Source of the DNA: Gnetum montanum
Lineage: Eukaryota; Streptophyta; Gnetopsida; Gnetales; Gnetaceae
Length of the DNA: 64,000 nucleotides
Reading direction: 5' to 3'
NCBI GenBank assembly: GCA_015680685.1
Contig: MNCI01007858.1
Coordinates: forward strand, 188,513 to 252,512
The notes beneath the pieces were generated by a model, which saw only the letters and a list, made by a program, of their open reading frames with translations, made no database searches and was not told where the DNA came from. Below, one piece after another: positions 12,354-23,727 of the stretch (its first letter is position 1; the number at the start of each line of letters is the position of its first letter). Made by a program: the position numbers and the translations under genes.

Positions 12354-13889
12354 TGTAACGACAGAAAATGTCGGCAGCTGAAAATACCGACCGATAGTTC
12401 CGGCGTACACAGTTTTAGCCACGGATCCGCGCGAGGGCTATGCTGGAGAAAATGAATCTGCGGCGCCCTGAACGGTCTTGTCGATCAGACAGGGACTTAC
12501 GGGTCAGTAAAACGATGAGAATTACGTGGAGAGAAAGAGATCTGTTTCGAAGAATGGTAAAACGAGGGGAAAATGATGTAGTTGGATTGCAACGGCGATA
12601 ATGCTAAACACGATAAGAAGAGGAGGCTGGCAAAAGGGAAACACGTGGCTTCAAGATCTGCGCTTTGATTTACAAATGTATATTTCGTATGAGAAATTAT
12701 ACTGGGGAATCCCCGATTACAGGATGTGAAACAAGCACAAAACAACAAGCAAAACGGTTTGAATAGAAGTCCGATCTACCTCATGGGCTAAGCTGAAATG
12801 CAAGGCGGGCCAAGCTTTGACGTCCACCGATCAACTGTTTCTGATTGATAGAGTCTTTTCAGCAGAAAGATTACTTCCGTCACCGGTGCTCAAATCGAAC
12901 TGTGCTCTGCTTTGACTATAAGGTGATGATGTCCACAATTGCCGAAGCGCTGTTCTTTGTATCTCTGCTCCAAAATGCTAAGTGCTCTGGTGCTCAGAAA
13001 TATGCTTTTTTGCTTCTCTGATTTGCCAACCCCGTGTCTTTGTCAATTGAGGTATTTATAGGTCGCGACACTCCATGAAAAAGGTGCAACCCTGATGACG
13101 TGGGTCCCGGATATTGCGGATCCCGTTGACTTGCTCATTTTAAGTCAGACTGTGACTACGCACAACACGCTCGTCTGCGTGCTGCGCGTGTAAAGAGCAG
13201 GTACAGGCTGAGCGTGCTTCAACTGTCTTCAGGCTGCATTACACTCATTCGCGTTGTGTCGCGTGTATGAGTGTAATCTGGTGTAGACAACAACAGGCTT
13301 AAAATTGTTTTTACGCTCACTACGCAGCTGTGCGTGATGAAGCGCAAACAATGTGCAACTTACGCTCACTACGCAGTCGCACGTGATGAAGCGTAAACAA
13401 TGTGCAGCTTACACTCACTACGAAGCTGTGCGTGATGAAGCGCAAACAATGTGCAGCTTACGCTCACTACGCAGCCGTGCGTGATGAAGCGTAAACAATG
13501 TGTAGTTTTAATGATGACGTACGTAATGGCACGCACCGCCGCTTAACAAGCGTAAAGACACAGTACTCCTGCGTTGCAAGAAAAAGTGTTGAACTATTGT
13601 GCTTCGCTGGCCTTTGACTATTTTGGAGCTTATCACGCTCATTACGCTGCCGTGCGTAATAGAGTGTAAACTTGTCCTTGAACGAAAAGACTTAGCAGAA
13701 CACACAGGAAATCGCATATTACGCTGCTTAGGCTTTTCTCTGTGCTGGAGCAACTATCTTTCTGATGCTAGGCTACCTCGAAACATCTATCACGCTGAGC
13801 ATTATTATGTTATGTCGCGTGGTATAGGGTGAACAGCAGAATTTGATGTTGCTCGCTTCCCCTGACTCGTAATTTTTAACGGTGTTTCA
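12354..13889 (-). repeat. 3' LTR of element A
   Basis: It is 1,536 bases and matches 27811-29395 closely, with a few percent of differences, many of them transitions. On the sense strand it starts TGAAACACC and ends CGTTACA. The 49-base length difference from the 5' LTR equals one unit of the internal tandem repeat (13311-13505). A sense TATA box, TATAAATA, is at 13060-13053. Confidence 0.95.
13311..13505. repeat. 49-bp tandem repeat in the 3' LTR of A, four units
   Basis: The unit starts TTACGCTCACTACGCAGC and ends near AAACAATGTGCA. Each unit holds TTACGC and later GCGTAA, its reverse complement. The array lies upstream of the TATA box on the sense strand, in U3, where promoter elements are expected. 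Confidence 0.9.
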
Positions 13890-13903
13890 ATGGCCCCTCT
13901 TTG
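13890..13903 (-). other. Polypurine tract of element A
   Basis: The sense strand reads AAAGAGGGGCCAT directly before the 3' LTR. The same sequence stands at the same place in element B (35267-35280). Confidence 0.85.
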
Positions 13904-14953
13904 TGGATGGTTGGAGGGCTTACCCGAAAGCCGTCGACAAAGAATACGAAACACCGGAGCGGTAGAAGCAAAACAGCGTAGCTCCATGGCCACTCAAGCA
14001 TTGCTCTGTCCATGTGAAAGAGGAAGACTGACGGGTACCGGAGGTAAAGGGATGTAACTGGAAACAGGTTCAGGGAAGAAATGTACGTTTATTCATGTCA
14101 ACAGGAATGCTTTCAGATGAGCGTAGCGCGTCAATCTGAGATGTCTCTATTACAAATTGTAGCAGGAATGCGTGCAAAAGGAGCGTTGCGCATCACTTTT
14201 GCGATGTCTCTGCTAGCGTGAATGTGGAAGATGAATACTTGCGTATGTAGGTGTTGCGTATGGGTACCGGGTGGTGGGGATGAAGGAGACAAGAGCTAAG
14301 GGTAGGATTGTGCGAGGTATGGACATGCAGGGCCAAGTGGTTAGGCAAACCTGAGTAGCCATTTCAACATGCTGTTGTACTTCACCGCTCAAGTGGATGC
14401 AGCTTTGGACGACATCCTTCGAGGCAGGCAACCTGCAACCACAAAAGAAATCAGAGGACACCATTGCTCATGAACAAGAGGCGAGGTGCTTGAAACAAAC
14501 ACCGTTTGATGTGGGGTAGAGCGCATGAGCTATAAAGAAGGGGCCGGAGCACTCGGGCGGAGCCGCCAATCCTGACGATCGGCGCTACATACCTTCGCCA
14601 AATAGCATCAGATACAGTGCAGCTAACTGGCTGCATGAGGCACCGGCCAAATGAATTTGGGAGGCCGGCGTCCGATAGCGATGATTGGCGAGGATTCCCG
14701 AGGCCGTTGCCGACGAGGAGTTAGTCGGAGCTCCGACTGTCAAGGCTAAACCCTCAGAAGTACCAACACTACCATGGGTGCGGTGGCGGCATCTCCGAGG
14801 GATCAGTAAGATGCCTCTTAGCGTATCCGAGAAATCAGTAGGATGCCGGTGGGGTGGCGACTCTGGGACTTTTTCAGTATCCCACCCCGTCTGCTGTGCA
14901 GCGGTACAAGAATGATCTCGCTCGCTTGAACATGATAGCAGTCTATACATCCC
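13904..14953 (-). other. 3' untranslated region of element A with short duplications
   Basis: No conserved reading frame is present; the open frames here differ between A and B. Two tandem copies of a unit of about 58 bases lie at 14103-14220 (AGGAATGC...GATGTCTCT). A shorter duplicated phrase, ATCAGTAAGATGCC and ATCAGTAGGATGCC, is near 14803-14846. Both occur in element B at 35526-35645 and 36235-36280. Confidence 0.7.
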
Positions 14954-15404
14954 AGTTTCAAGTCCTGGTAGACTGTCGTTACTGGTTTTAAGTCTCAGCA
15001 GACCATGGTCCCAGTTTAAAGTCTGGGCAGACCGAGAAGCGCTAGTTTTACATCGTAGCGGATGGTGATAAGGCTAGTTTATGGTCTCAGCAGACCGTAC
15101 TGTGGATGTCAGTTTCACGTCATGACCCAGGGACAGAGCTATGCTGGTTTTACATCTCAGCAGACGGCTACGTACCTGTGCCAGTTTAGCGTCATGGCGG
15201 ACGCGTGCAAAAGGAGCCAGTTTTTCGTCTTGGTAGACCTGTTCAACAGTGCCAGGTTTACATCATAGCGGACGGTCACCATTTACCAGTTTAGCGTCGT
15301 GGTGGACGCGTGCAAGGCATGCCAGTTTTACGTCGTAGCAGACGATCAGTGCCAGTTTTACGTTGTGGCGGACGATCAGTGCCAGTTTTACGTCGTAGCG
15401 GACG
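14954..15404. repeat. Hairpin-module array after pol in element A, 14 units
   Basis: Fourteen units follow the plan AGTTTnA, a 4-5-base stem, a short loop and the complementary stem; spacers vary from a few to about 40 bases. Stem variants include CGTC/GACG with loop GTAGCG, GCGTC/GACGC with loop ATGGCG and GGTCT/AGACC with loop CAGC. The sides change together, so pairing is kept while sequence changes. The array begins just after the integrase stop on the sense strand, so it would lie in the 3' UTR of the pol mRNA and in genomic RNA. Tandem repeats in this part are known in Tat-type elements. Confidence 0.85.
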
Positions 15405-15441
15405 TATACTGCCATACTTGCTATCGACACTGTAGATGCTG

Positions 15442-18400
15442 CTAGATAAAATACCGCTTTAAGTACACATGATTCACAGGATTTGCTAACTCGCCGCCGT
15501 TGACATCTGCCAATTTGAACGCTCCGTTGCCGTATGCGTCGATCACCAAGAAAGGGCCTTCCCAGTTTGCAGAGAACTTGCCTACTGGTTCACGCATAGC
15601 CTTGAGAACCAGGTCTCCTTTCTTGATCGGACGCTGTTGAAGATTATGATGATGCTTTTGCGTTTGCTTATCCTGATATTTCTCAATTGCCTCAAGAGCC
15701 TGTATCCGCTTCTCTTCTAATGATTCCAAATCCATTATCCGAGCTTCACTGTGTTGAGCCTCATTTATAATGGTGGAGAGGACCATTCTCAGAGAAGGAA
15801 TTTGCAATTCGAGAGGTAGCACTGCCTCAGATCCGTAAACCAGGCTATAGGGCGTACTGCCTGTAGCTGTCCTACACGTAGTACGATATGCCNGTCATCG
15901 GGAGGCCAAATTGGGTTACGATGTTGTCCAAGATAAAATGGCAAACCTGTTGGGATGTGATTTTCTGCAGGGGGACAACTTCTACCCACTTCGTAAAGTA
16001 CTCAATAGCAGTGATAATGAAGCTATGCCCTGCAGAAGATTTTGGCGTGATGGGTCCTATGATGTCCAGTCCCCATCGTTGGAATGGCCATGTTATCTGT
16101 GTCATGTGCAATTCTGTAGGTGACACGTGGATGAGGTTTGCGTGACGTTGACACGTGTCACAGGTCTTAACCTTTGTCAAGCAATCTCCTTCCATACGTG
16201 GCCAGTAGTACCCTAGGCGCCGGAGTTTTAGGGCCATGGCCCATGGTGCTACGTGGCCACCGCACAGTCCTTCGTGAACCTCGCTGACTATGTGCTGTGC
16301 TTGGTCTTTGTTAACACATGTGAGCAATACGCCATCGAAGGAGCATCTACAGAGAGTGTTGTCTCCGATGATGACGTAGTGCTTAGCCCGCTTGCGGATT
16401 GCATCTTTCTGTGCGCGCGTTAATGTAGATGACAGCTCACCTTGCAAAAGAGAGGAGATTTGCGCCGCCTAAATGATAGGGTCTGCGCAGTCTGTAATCA
16501 ATGTGGGGCAGGTGTTAAGCAGGTGTGAAGGCATGTGTAAAGCCAAGGTGGCAAGCGTGTCGGCCAGCGTGTTGTTAGTCCTCGGGACGTGTTTGGCATC
16601 GAAGGTCGTAAATCGTCTCAGAAGATCTTTAGCCTGATCGCAGTAGGGCTACAAATGTACAGCCTTGCAGGCGTAGACTCCAGTGATTTGATTTATGACT
16701 AGCATCAAATCACCCCTAACCGCCAGGTGTTGCACCTCGAGTTCACCGGCAGTTAGTAACCCCCTGAGGAGCCCCTCGTACTCTGCCACATTGTTCGTAC
16801 AAGGGAAGGTCAATCGATAAGCGTGTAGACGCACATCCTTAGGCGATAGCGTAAGGACAGTGGCAGCACTGCCGCCTCTGGCAGTTGAAGCTCCGTCGAA
16901 GTACAACGTTGCTTCGAGGCCTGTCGAGACAGGGCTTAGACTATGTACATATTCATCTAAAAACTCTGGCTCTATGGTTGTGTGATTGTTAATCGGTGAC
17001 GTTGTTAACTGGTCAGCTATCGCTTGGCCCTTCGTGGATGATTGGCCGATATAATGCAGATCGAATTCCGCAGTGATAGCCTTCTAGCAAGCTATTTTGC
17101 TACTTTCGTATAAGCTATGCGTAATGGCTCTAAGGATGTTGTTTTTACAGATGACGTTAACTTGACTATGAAAAAGATAATGTCTACATTTCTTGAACGT
17201 AAAAACTAATGCTAAGCAATTACACTCGACATCGTTGTATCTCGTCTCGTACACACATAGAGCATGGCTCAAATAGTAGATGGGCATTTCCGACCCATCA
17301 TCCCTTTTTTGACAAAGCAACGCTGCTATTGCCACGTCCGAGGTAGCGAGATAAATGAAAAAAGGCGAGTCCCTTTGTGGCGGGAAAACCGTCGGCAAAT
17401 GTTGCAGTTCTTGTTTTAAACTGTCAAACGCACGCTGGCAATTGTCAGTCCATTCAAAATTAACCCCCTTTTTTAGCAAATGTTGCATAGGGTGTAATTT
17501 GTCGGTTAGCCTCGAAATGAATCTGTGTATAAACTGTAAGCGTCCCTGTAACCCGCGTAATTGCTTAAGGTCTGTGGGAGGTCTTAACTCGACAATGGCT
17601 TTGACCTTGTCAGGGTCAACTCGTATGCCGGTTTCTAATACCACAAACCCCATCATGCGTTCGGTTTTGACTCCGAATACGTACTTCTTTGGGTAGCATC
17701 TTTTCAGGACTAACTCTAGGTCCTCTGAATGATCGTCCGACTTCAAAGACTTCACAGCTATGTCGTCTACATAATCATTCAGCCTTCCTAAGAGGTAGTC
17801 ACTTCAAAGGCATCATGGTGTAGCAAAACGTCCCCCAGGGTGTCATGAACGTTGTGGTCAACTGATGTTCTGGGTTAATGCGAATCTGGTTATAGCCTGA
17901 AAAGCCATCCATGAAGGACAGAAGCGCATGCCCAGCTGTTGTATCCACTAGCTGGTCGATACTTGGCAACGGGAAGTTATCCTTGATTGTGGCTTTGTTC
18001 AAATCCCGGAAGTCTATGCATATGCGTATACTCCCGGTCTTCTTCGGCACGACCACAATGTTAGATACCCAGTCTGAATAATCGACTGCGCGGATGAAAC
18101 CAGCCTGGTATAGCTTAGTTATTTCATCACGCACCGCTAGCGCGATCTCTGGTTTGATCTTGCGTGCTTTTTGCCTAACCGCTTTAACCTGTGGGTCGAG
18201 GATAATGTTATGCTGGATTAATCTAGGATCTAACCCAGGCATATCCTCATATGACCATGCAAAGACAGTAATGTTGTCTTGCAGGACCTGTTTTACTGCG
18301 TTGTGCGTTTTCTCGTCTAACAAAGAACTGACCTTGAGTGTTTTAGTCTCACCCCTATGCGTAACGATAGGGACCTCACTGAGGGGGTCCTCGGTTATGT

Positions 18401-18593
18401 CCCCAGCTTCCAGGTCTAGCGTGCGCATTGACTGTTCTGGCCATTCTGGGGATGTCTCCGACACAGCTATGGTTACGCTTTCTATAGGGGGGTTATCGTC
18501 TACTAGTGCGGAGTCCAACTGTCTTGTTAAGTTCCCGTATGGGCCTGTCAAAATTAATGGTGCTGAAACTATGGCGTCCATCATCCATCTGTC
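15442..18593 (-). pseudogene. pol of element A: RT, RNase H, archaeal-type RNase H, integrase (broken)
   Basis: The exon begins at 18593, after the TTTGCAG acceptor. The reverse transcriptase runs to about 17400 with FRDLNKAT, FMDGFSGYNQI and an intact YVDD at 17762-17773; a deletion of about 60 bases removes the helix before YVDD and shifts the frame near 17799. Next come the Ty3-type RNase H (about 17400-17084), the archaeal-type RNase H (16649-16906; LYFDGAS, NNVAEYEGL, GDLMLVINQI) and the integrase: zinc-binding region and GLDIIGP (15872-16447), then the C-terminal part (15442-15822; GKFSANWEGPF, NHVYLKRY). About 200 bases holding the second Asp and the Glu are missing at a single N (15893). 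Stops include TAG after AVHL and TAG in place of Trp before AAQISSLL. The dual RNase H is the Tat hallmark. Confidence 0.93.
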
Positions 18594-19004
18594 CTGCAAA
18601 ACCAGCAAGTGCATAAATGGTTAGGAGACAAGTGACGTGATGTCACCAAACGTGGAAGGCTAATTGAATTTTGAATAATATGGACAAGGCTTGTAATCAA
18701 TGTAACCCGATTACAAGGTGATAAGATGTGGTAGTTTAACGTCATTTCGGATAGTGGCACGTGCGATATCGGCCAAATTAATACCGGATTTTCGGATTCC
18801 GTTTCAGGAAAGTTTCGCTTAAATCCGATATCAAGTCGGCGATCCTCGCGTATAAGTAAGTGATTTTTCGATAAGAAGCGGTTGTTGGCAATCGTGAATT
18901 TGAATTTGCAAGGAAGAGCAGAGAAAAAGAAGAGCCGAGAGCTAGGGCGTGGAACCTTGCGAGGATTTGCAAGTAGGCTATGAAGAAGTTCTACAACTAT
19001 CTTG
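18594..19004. promoter_or_regulatory. Divergent region between pol and the antisense gene, element A
   Basis: About 400 bases separate the pol acceptor (minus) from the antisense start codon (plus), so the antisense promoter and 5' leader should lie here. A weak TATA-like word, TATAAGT, is at 18851-18857; element B does not keep it. A single diverged hairpin module (TAGTTTAA, CGTC, ATTTCG, GATA) is at 18732-18753. The promoter itself is not proven by sequence. Confidence 0.45.
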
Positions 19005-22000
19005 ATGGCACCAAAGGCGAAGAGGAAGAATGCAAAACTGGCTAAAATTGATGAAGTGCAGGGGAATTTGAACCGTGTCTCGCAGGCGCTGATCGATGTT
19101 TGCGACCCGATGCCTTTTAACCGGTAGGTCATTCTTCTCGTGCTTACGCTTGTTCTATGTATCTATTTTGTTTTTTCTTGAATGGGTTTTGCGTGAATGT
19201 GAATGTCAAAATTGCGGACCTCGGGTTAATGCGAGGCTTTTGGTGAGGTTGCGTTTATCGCCGTTGTTAGGGACAAACCTTGCGTTGTTGCAAGGGTTTA
19301 GGCAATTTTCGGCCTGGTTGCGTTTTGCGAGNNNNNNNNNNNNNNNNNNNNNNNNNNNNNNNNNNNNNNNNNNNNNNNNNNNNNNNNNNNNNNNNNNNNN
19401 NNNNNNNNNNNNNNNNNNNNNNNNNNNNNNNNNNNNNNNNNNNNNNNNNNNNNNNNNNNNNNNNNNNNNNNNNNNNNNNNNNNNNNNNNNNNNNNNNNNN
19501 NNNNNNNNNNNNNNNNNNNNNNNNNNNNNNNNNNNNNNNNNNNNNNNNNNNNNNNNNNNNNNNNNNNNNNNNNNNNNNNNNNNNNNNNNNNNNNNNNNNN
19601 NNNNNNNNNNNNNNNNNNNNNNNNNNNNNNNNNNNNNNNNNNNNNNNNNNNNNNNNNNNNNNNNNNNNNNNNNNNNNNNNNNNNNNNNNNNNNNNNNNNN
19701 NNNNNNNNNNNNNNNNNNNNNNNNNNNNNNNNNNNNNNNNNNNNNNNNNNNNNNNNNNNNNNNNNNNNNNNNNNNNNNNNNNNNNNNNNNNNNNNNNNNN
19801 NNNNNNNNNNNNNNNNNNNNNNNNNNNNNNNNNNNNNNNNNNNNNNNNNNNNNNNNNNNNNNNNNNNNNNNNNNNNNNNNNNNNNNNNNNNNNNNNNNNN
19901 NNNNNNNNNNNNNNNNNNNNNNNNNNNNNNNNNNNNNNNNNNNNNNNNNNNNNNNNNNNNNNGTGTCATCGGGCAAATCGGCCACGAGATGCGTGAGTAT
20001 CACACCCGTTATGAGCAGTCTTTCAAGAATTTCCAGGGACTCGGGTGGCTGCACGAGGACTGGACCGTGGATCCGCCCCTCAGAGCCGAGGACGTGGAGA
20101 GGAAACTCCCACAATTCCCGTTGTCGTTTGGCCCCGGTAACGTTGCCGCGTGTTTTAATGTTGCTTGCGTAGTTGTGAGTTATGAACACTGCGAATGAAC
20201 ACTACGATAATATTTCTGTTTTGTCTTGCATTTATGGCTTGTGTTTTTTGCTTACAGTCAGGGAATCCCGAGAGATTACCCTTACACTTTCCGGCCGCGA
20301 GGCGAGGGATGTCCTCTTTCGTTACGGGGACATCAAGGAGGCACAGCGGTGGCTTGGCCACTCGGCGGCCCCAGTTGCAGTGGTCACCAAGATCCAGGCC
20401 GCAGGGCTAATGCACCTATTTTTGGCGGCAACCCCTGATGTCCCTGCCAGCGAGATGATAGGCCTGGTCAACTCCTTCAGCGAGAAGGCGGATTGTTTCA
20501 GCACGCGCGTGCATAACGTGCGTGTAAACTTTGATATCAACGGTCAGCTCTTCTCAGACCTGTTTGGCGTCCCCTCCAGCGGTCTTCCCGTAAAAGTGAA
20601 GACCACGAGGGGCGTCAGAGTGGAGGAGCTTCTACAGGAGTGGGCAAGAATCCCTAAGGGGATCAAAGGGTTTCCTTGTGAGCAATTCGAGTTGAAGACC
20701 GCCAAGACGCTTTATCCCCGTTTTTGAGCCCGGACGTTCCCCAAAACGCTCTCGCAGGCGAGGTTCTTTTCAGTAGAACAAATGCGTATTATGCGAGAGG
20801 TGTTGGAGGAGGGAGCCCGTTTTGATTGGGGGAGCCATCTTGCCAAGGGGTTGCGCAATGAAATAGTCAAGCTTCGCGAGAAGCTTGAGTCCCGCTTCAA
20901 CGTGCACCATGCCTTTTTCATAGCCGTCCTCTGACGGTTTGCCGAGTATCTGGTCGTTCAAAGGAATGGGGTCTGGGTACAGCAAGACCGAGACCAACTA
21001 TCCAAACCTTGGATTGCCCACATCCTTAGCACTGCCCGTGGGCAGGATCCGCCGGAAGGGATCGGAGAGTCGATGTCTGTGACAACTAAAGGCATGATGG
21101 CACCCCAAGCGCAAGGTCTCGATAGTGTAGGCGGGATAATGCCTACCTACATCGGTGATGCCTCGCGAGGAAAGCACTTGGCGGAGGAAATCGTGGAGCC
21201 TGCAGCTCGATGGAAGAGGCTCCGTCTGGCTGAGGCCCCTGGAGGCGAGGCAGGCCACACCGTTAGACTCACGGTGCAGCGGACCAAGCCACCACCTGGT
21301 AAGTGTAAACAGTCTATATATGCAATGTTTCATCTAGATAAGCTGGAATTATATCCTAACGCATAGGGATGTAAGCAGCAAGAACGACAGGGCACTTGAC
21401 CCCTGAGACAGGGGCGATAGTACTAAGCCGTGGGGAGGGGGCTTCAATTTTGGAAGAAGAGGCCCTAGCTGTTAATACGAGCCATGTGGAGATTCCAGTG
21501 CGTGAGGTGGCCCCAGCTGTTGGTGGAAGCCGCATATAGACTAGGGTGCGTGAGGAGGCCCCAGCTACTGGAACCAGTGATGCACAGACTTCGGTGCGTG
21601 AAAGGGAAAGAAACCTGAAGGATGCTGATGAAGTCGCTACTGGCACCGGTAGAGGTAATGAGGGTGTTAGCGTATTTTGAAAGAATCTGTAAATAGGTAA
21701 TGCCTAACCTGATTTACACTATAGGGGAAGGAGACGCTTCAACGTCTGCTGTTAACAAAACGTGGAGGGACTTCCCCGATAAGTTTGCCTTCATGGAAGG
21801 CGTCATTAACGACATGATCGAGCGTCTGGAATGCATCGAACTTGGCGCTGGTGAGTTAATCGAAGTGACTGCATAATGTCTTGATGATAATATGTCATCT
21901 GTCTTGATGCTTGTTTTCAGGAGCTCGCCTCCGATGGGATCCCGTGGAGCCCATTAACCTGGGCACAGCGGAGGCCCCCTCTGATGGGGCAGTCGTGCCA

Positions 22001-23067
22001 CGCCACATTTATGAGGAAATGCATAAATGTGCGTTACGCTCGACACGCTCCGTATGGGAAAGTAGGAATGTCAATGAGGACCTATGGAAGAAGCTGCAGC
22101 GGTCAGAAGACAGGGTTGAATCCTTGACTAAGGAAGTCGAGGACCTGAGGACGCGGTATGAGTTCCTACAGGCTCGAGTGACAGGGGACGAAGACTGGCG
22201 TACTGCTGTTATTGATCACTCCCGCTATTGGACAGCCATCAAGAACAGCTTATAGACCAGTCGAGCGTTAGTAGAGAAAAGGATGCAAATAGAGCTCCTA
22301 GCTCAGAAAAGTTGAGACTAGAGGGACTACTGCGTGGGCGTGCAAGAATGGGGGCAGAAAGAGAAGGACCACAAGCACGTGTACAAAAGAGAAAGCGCCG
22401 CCTACAGAAAACGCTACCGCGATGCTGCTGTTAAAGCTCGATCCCTGGAGGTCTTCGTGGATACCATCGGAGCGTCTAAAGCTTTCAAGAAGTTTGAGGA
22501 GCAGGTGACCATAACTGCGTCCCCAGAGAGGACCATGGTCTTCCCTGGGAATCAAGCTTCAATCCCTACTTTCTTCCCAGATCCACCCTCCTGGAGTAGC
22601 GTGGAGAAAGGAAAGGTGAAAGCTGGGACAGCTTCGGGCGAGGATGTGTGGCAAGACCTAACAGAGGATGAGATCATGAAGCGTTTGTGGGCTGGTTTGG
22701 ACAAGCTTCCCTTTGCTGCGGAAGCTAGGCCGTCGCGAGTAATTTTACGCATGGCTCAGTTGGAAAATTTTCTCTGACTAGCATAGTTTATTCTAACTTT
22801 GGTGTTATCTGGTTTTAGGTACCAGAAGGAGGTAGAGAAGATACGCCAGCTGAAGAGCTGGGAAAGGAAACAGTGGAAGCAGAAGTGGAACGAAGTGATG
22901 AAGGGCGTCCTCCTGTGAAGCTAATGCCTGAACGAGAGCCTCATGAAGAAGCAATCTTTCATGAAGGGGTAATTCCCAGAAACGATGGCCCACTGGAGGA
23001 CGACCTTTTGGGACTGAATCTAGAGTTGAAGGACACTGGTGACAGTGGCAGTAGGGGAAATGCATAA
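19005..23067 (+). pseudogene. Antisense multi-exon gene inside the intron of element A (partly hidden by an N gap)
   Basis: Exons: 19005-19123 (MAPKAKRKNAKLAK, basic), then a gap over intron 1, exon 2 and the start of exon 3; exon 3 ends at 20136; exon 4 20258-21298; exon 5 21379-21654; exon 6 21725-21850; exon 7 21921-22738; exon 8 22819-23067 (TAA). All introns have GT and AG and keep one frame. Exons 4, 5, 7 and 8 have exactly the lengths seen in element B, and exon 6 differs by one codon. The product shows an unassigned core (exons 3-4: WLHEDWT, REITLTLS, LFLAATPDVPASEM, FSDLFGVPSSGLPVKV), a basic patch (KRLRL), three 16-residue repeats, a coiled coil and an acidic C-terminus. Stops include TGA at 20726-20728, another in exon 4 and several in exons 5 and 7. 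Most of these sites are sense codons in B. Confidence 0.85.
19332..19962. other. Assembly gap (631 N)
   Basis: It hides the end of intron 1, all of exon 2 and the start of exon 3 of the antisense gene in element A. Long frames crossing it are artefacts of the Ns. By comparison with element B the missing part should encode the phosphatase-like domain. Confidence 0.98.
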
Positions 23068-23167
23068 TTTTGTTGGTGTTGGTGTAATATCAGTTTACAA
23101 ATGACTTGAAAAGGCATGTTATAAAACTTAATTGAATGTTAACTGCCTATCATGGAGCGTAAGTCTT

Positions 23168-23515
23168 AGCTGAAGGCCGTTGCGGGCCGGGAGCGTAACA
23201 CGAAGGAAGCGTAAACTGCGATTGTAGATAGCTAGTTTAAGGCCATTGTGGGCTGAGAGCGTAAAATAACTAGTTTAAGGCCATTGCGGGCTGAGAGCGT
23301 AAAATAACTAGTTTAAGGCCATTGCGGGCCGAGATATAAATTTGCGTAAAGTAGCTGCTAGTTTAAGGCCGTTGCGGGCCAACATATGAATTTGCGTAAA
23401 TGAGCTAGTTTAAGGCCGTTGCGGGCCAACACATGAATTTGCGTAAATGAGCTAGTTTAAGGCCGTTGCGGGCCGAGTGCGTGAAGTAGTTACTAGTTTA
23501 AGGCCGTTTCGGGCC
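23168..23515. repeat. Hairpin-module array beyond the antisense gene, element A, eight units
   Basis: Units read TAGTTTAA, GGCC, GTTGCG or ATTGCG, GGCC (or GGCT), spaced by about 20-50 bases that often include TTTGCGTAAA. They lie between the convergent ends of the antisense gene (stop at 23067) and the gag-pro exon (donor at 23702), inside the sense intron. The module has the same 8+4+6+4 layout as the array at 14954-15404 but a different stem sequence. Confidence 0.85.
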
Positions 23516-23727
23516 AACTGTATAAATTGTAAATAAAATGTAACCCTGGACACATGCGTAAGGAAATGAGGATGCGTAACTAACGTGCGTATGAGAACAC
23601 ATGCAGAGACAAAAATGCAAAACATAAATACAGAAGGCGAATGTTGCGTAAAAGCATACTGAAACAAAGGAAATTGTTGGATGGATGAGCATGATAACTT
23701 ACATGAGTGTACGCAGAAGACCTTCGT

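Larger units (their letters stand above)
18594..23702 (-). other. Intron between gag-pro and pol, element A
   Basis: The sense donor is CTCAT|GTAAGT (exon end 23703). The acceptor is GGTTTTGCAG|GAC (exon start 18593) with a CTAAC branch site about 30 bases before it. The same donor, branch and acceptor occur in element B. Ogre elements are known to have an intron between protease and reverse transcriptase that is only partly spliced. In A the pro frame ends with TGA (23730-23728) before the donor, and the spliced frame is off by one, which fits an 8-base indel relative to B. The intron contains the entire antisense gene and one hairpin array. Confidence 0.75.

Noticed and set aside
12497-12748. 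Frames inside the LTRs (12497-12748, 13508-13753, 34036-34401, 49909-50244)
   Set aside because: They are shared only between LTR partners as DNA, fall in U5 or repeats, and differ or break between A and B; there is no sign of coding selection.
17355-18624. Plus-strand frames such as 17355-17696 and 18094-18624
   Set aside because: They are mirror frames of the minus-strand reverse transcriptase, whose motifs are clear; the same shadows appear in B.
18851-18857. TATAAGT as the antisense gene's TATA box
   Set aside because: It is not kept in element B and is not a strong TATA match, so it is noted only as a weak candidate.
19096-20189. Long open frames on both strands across 19332-19962
   Set aside because: They exist only because the run of N has no stop codons. 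Their known ends do not match the exon structure supported by element B.
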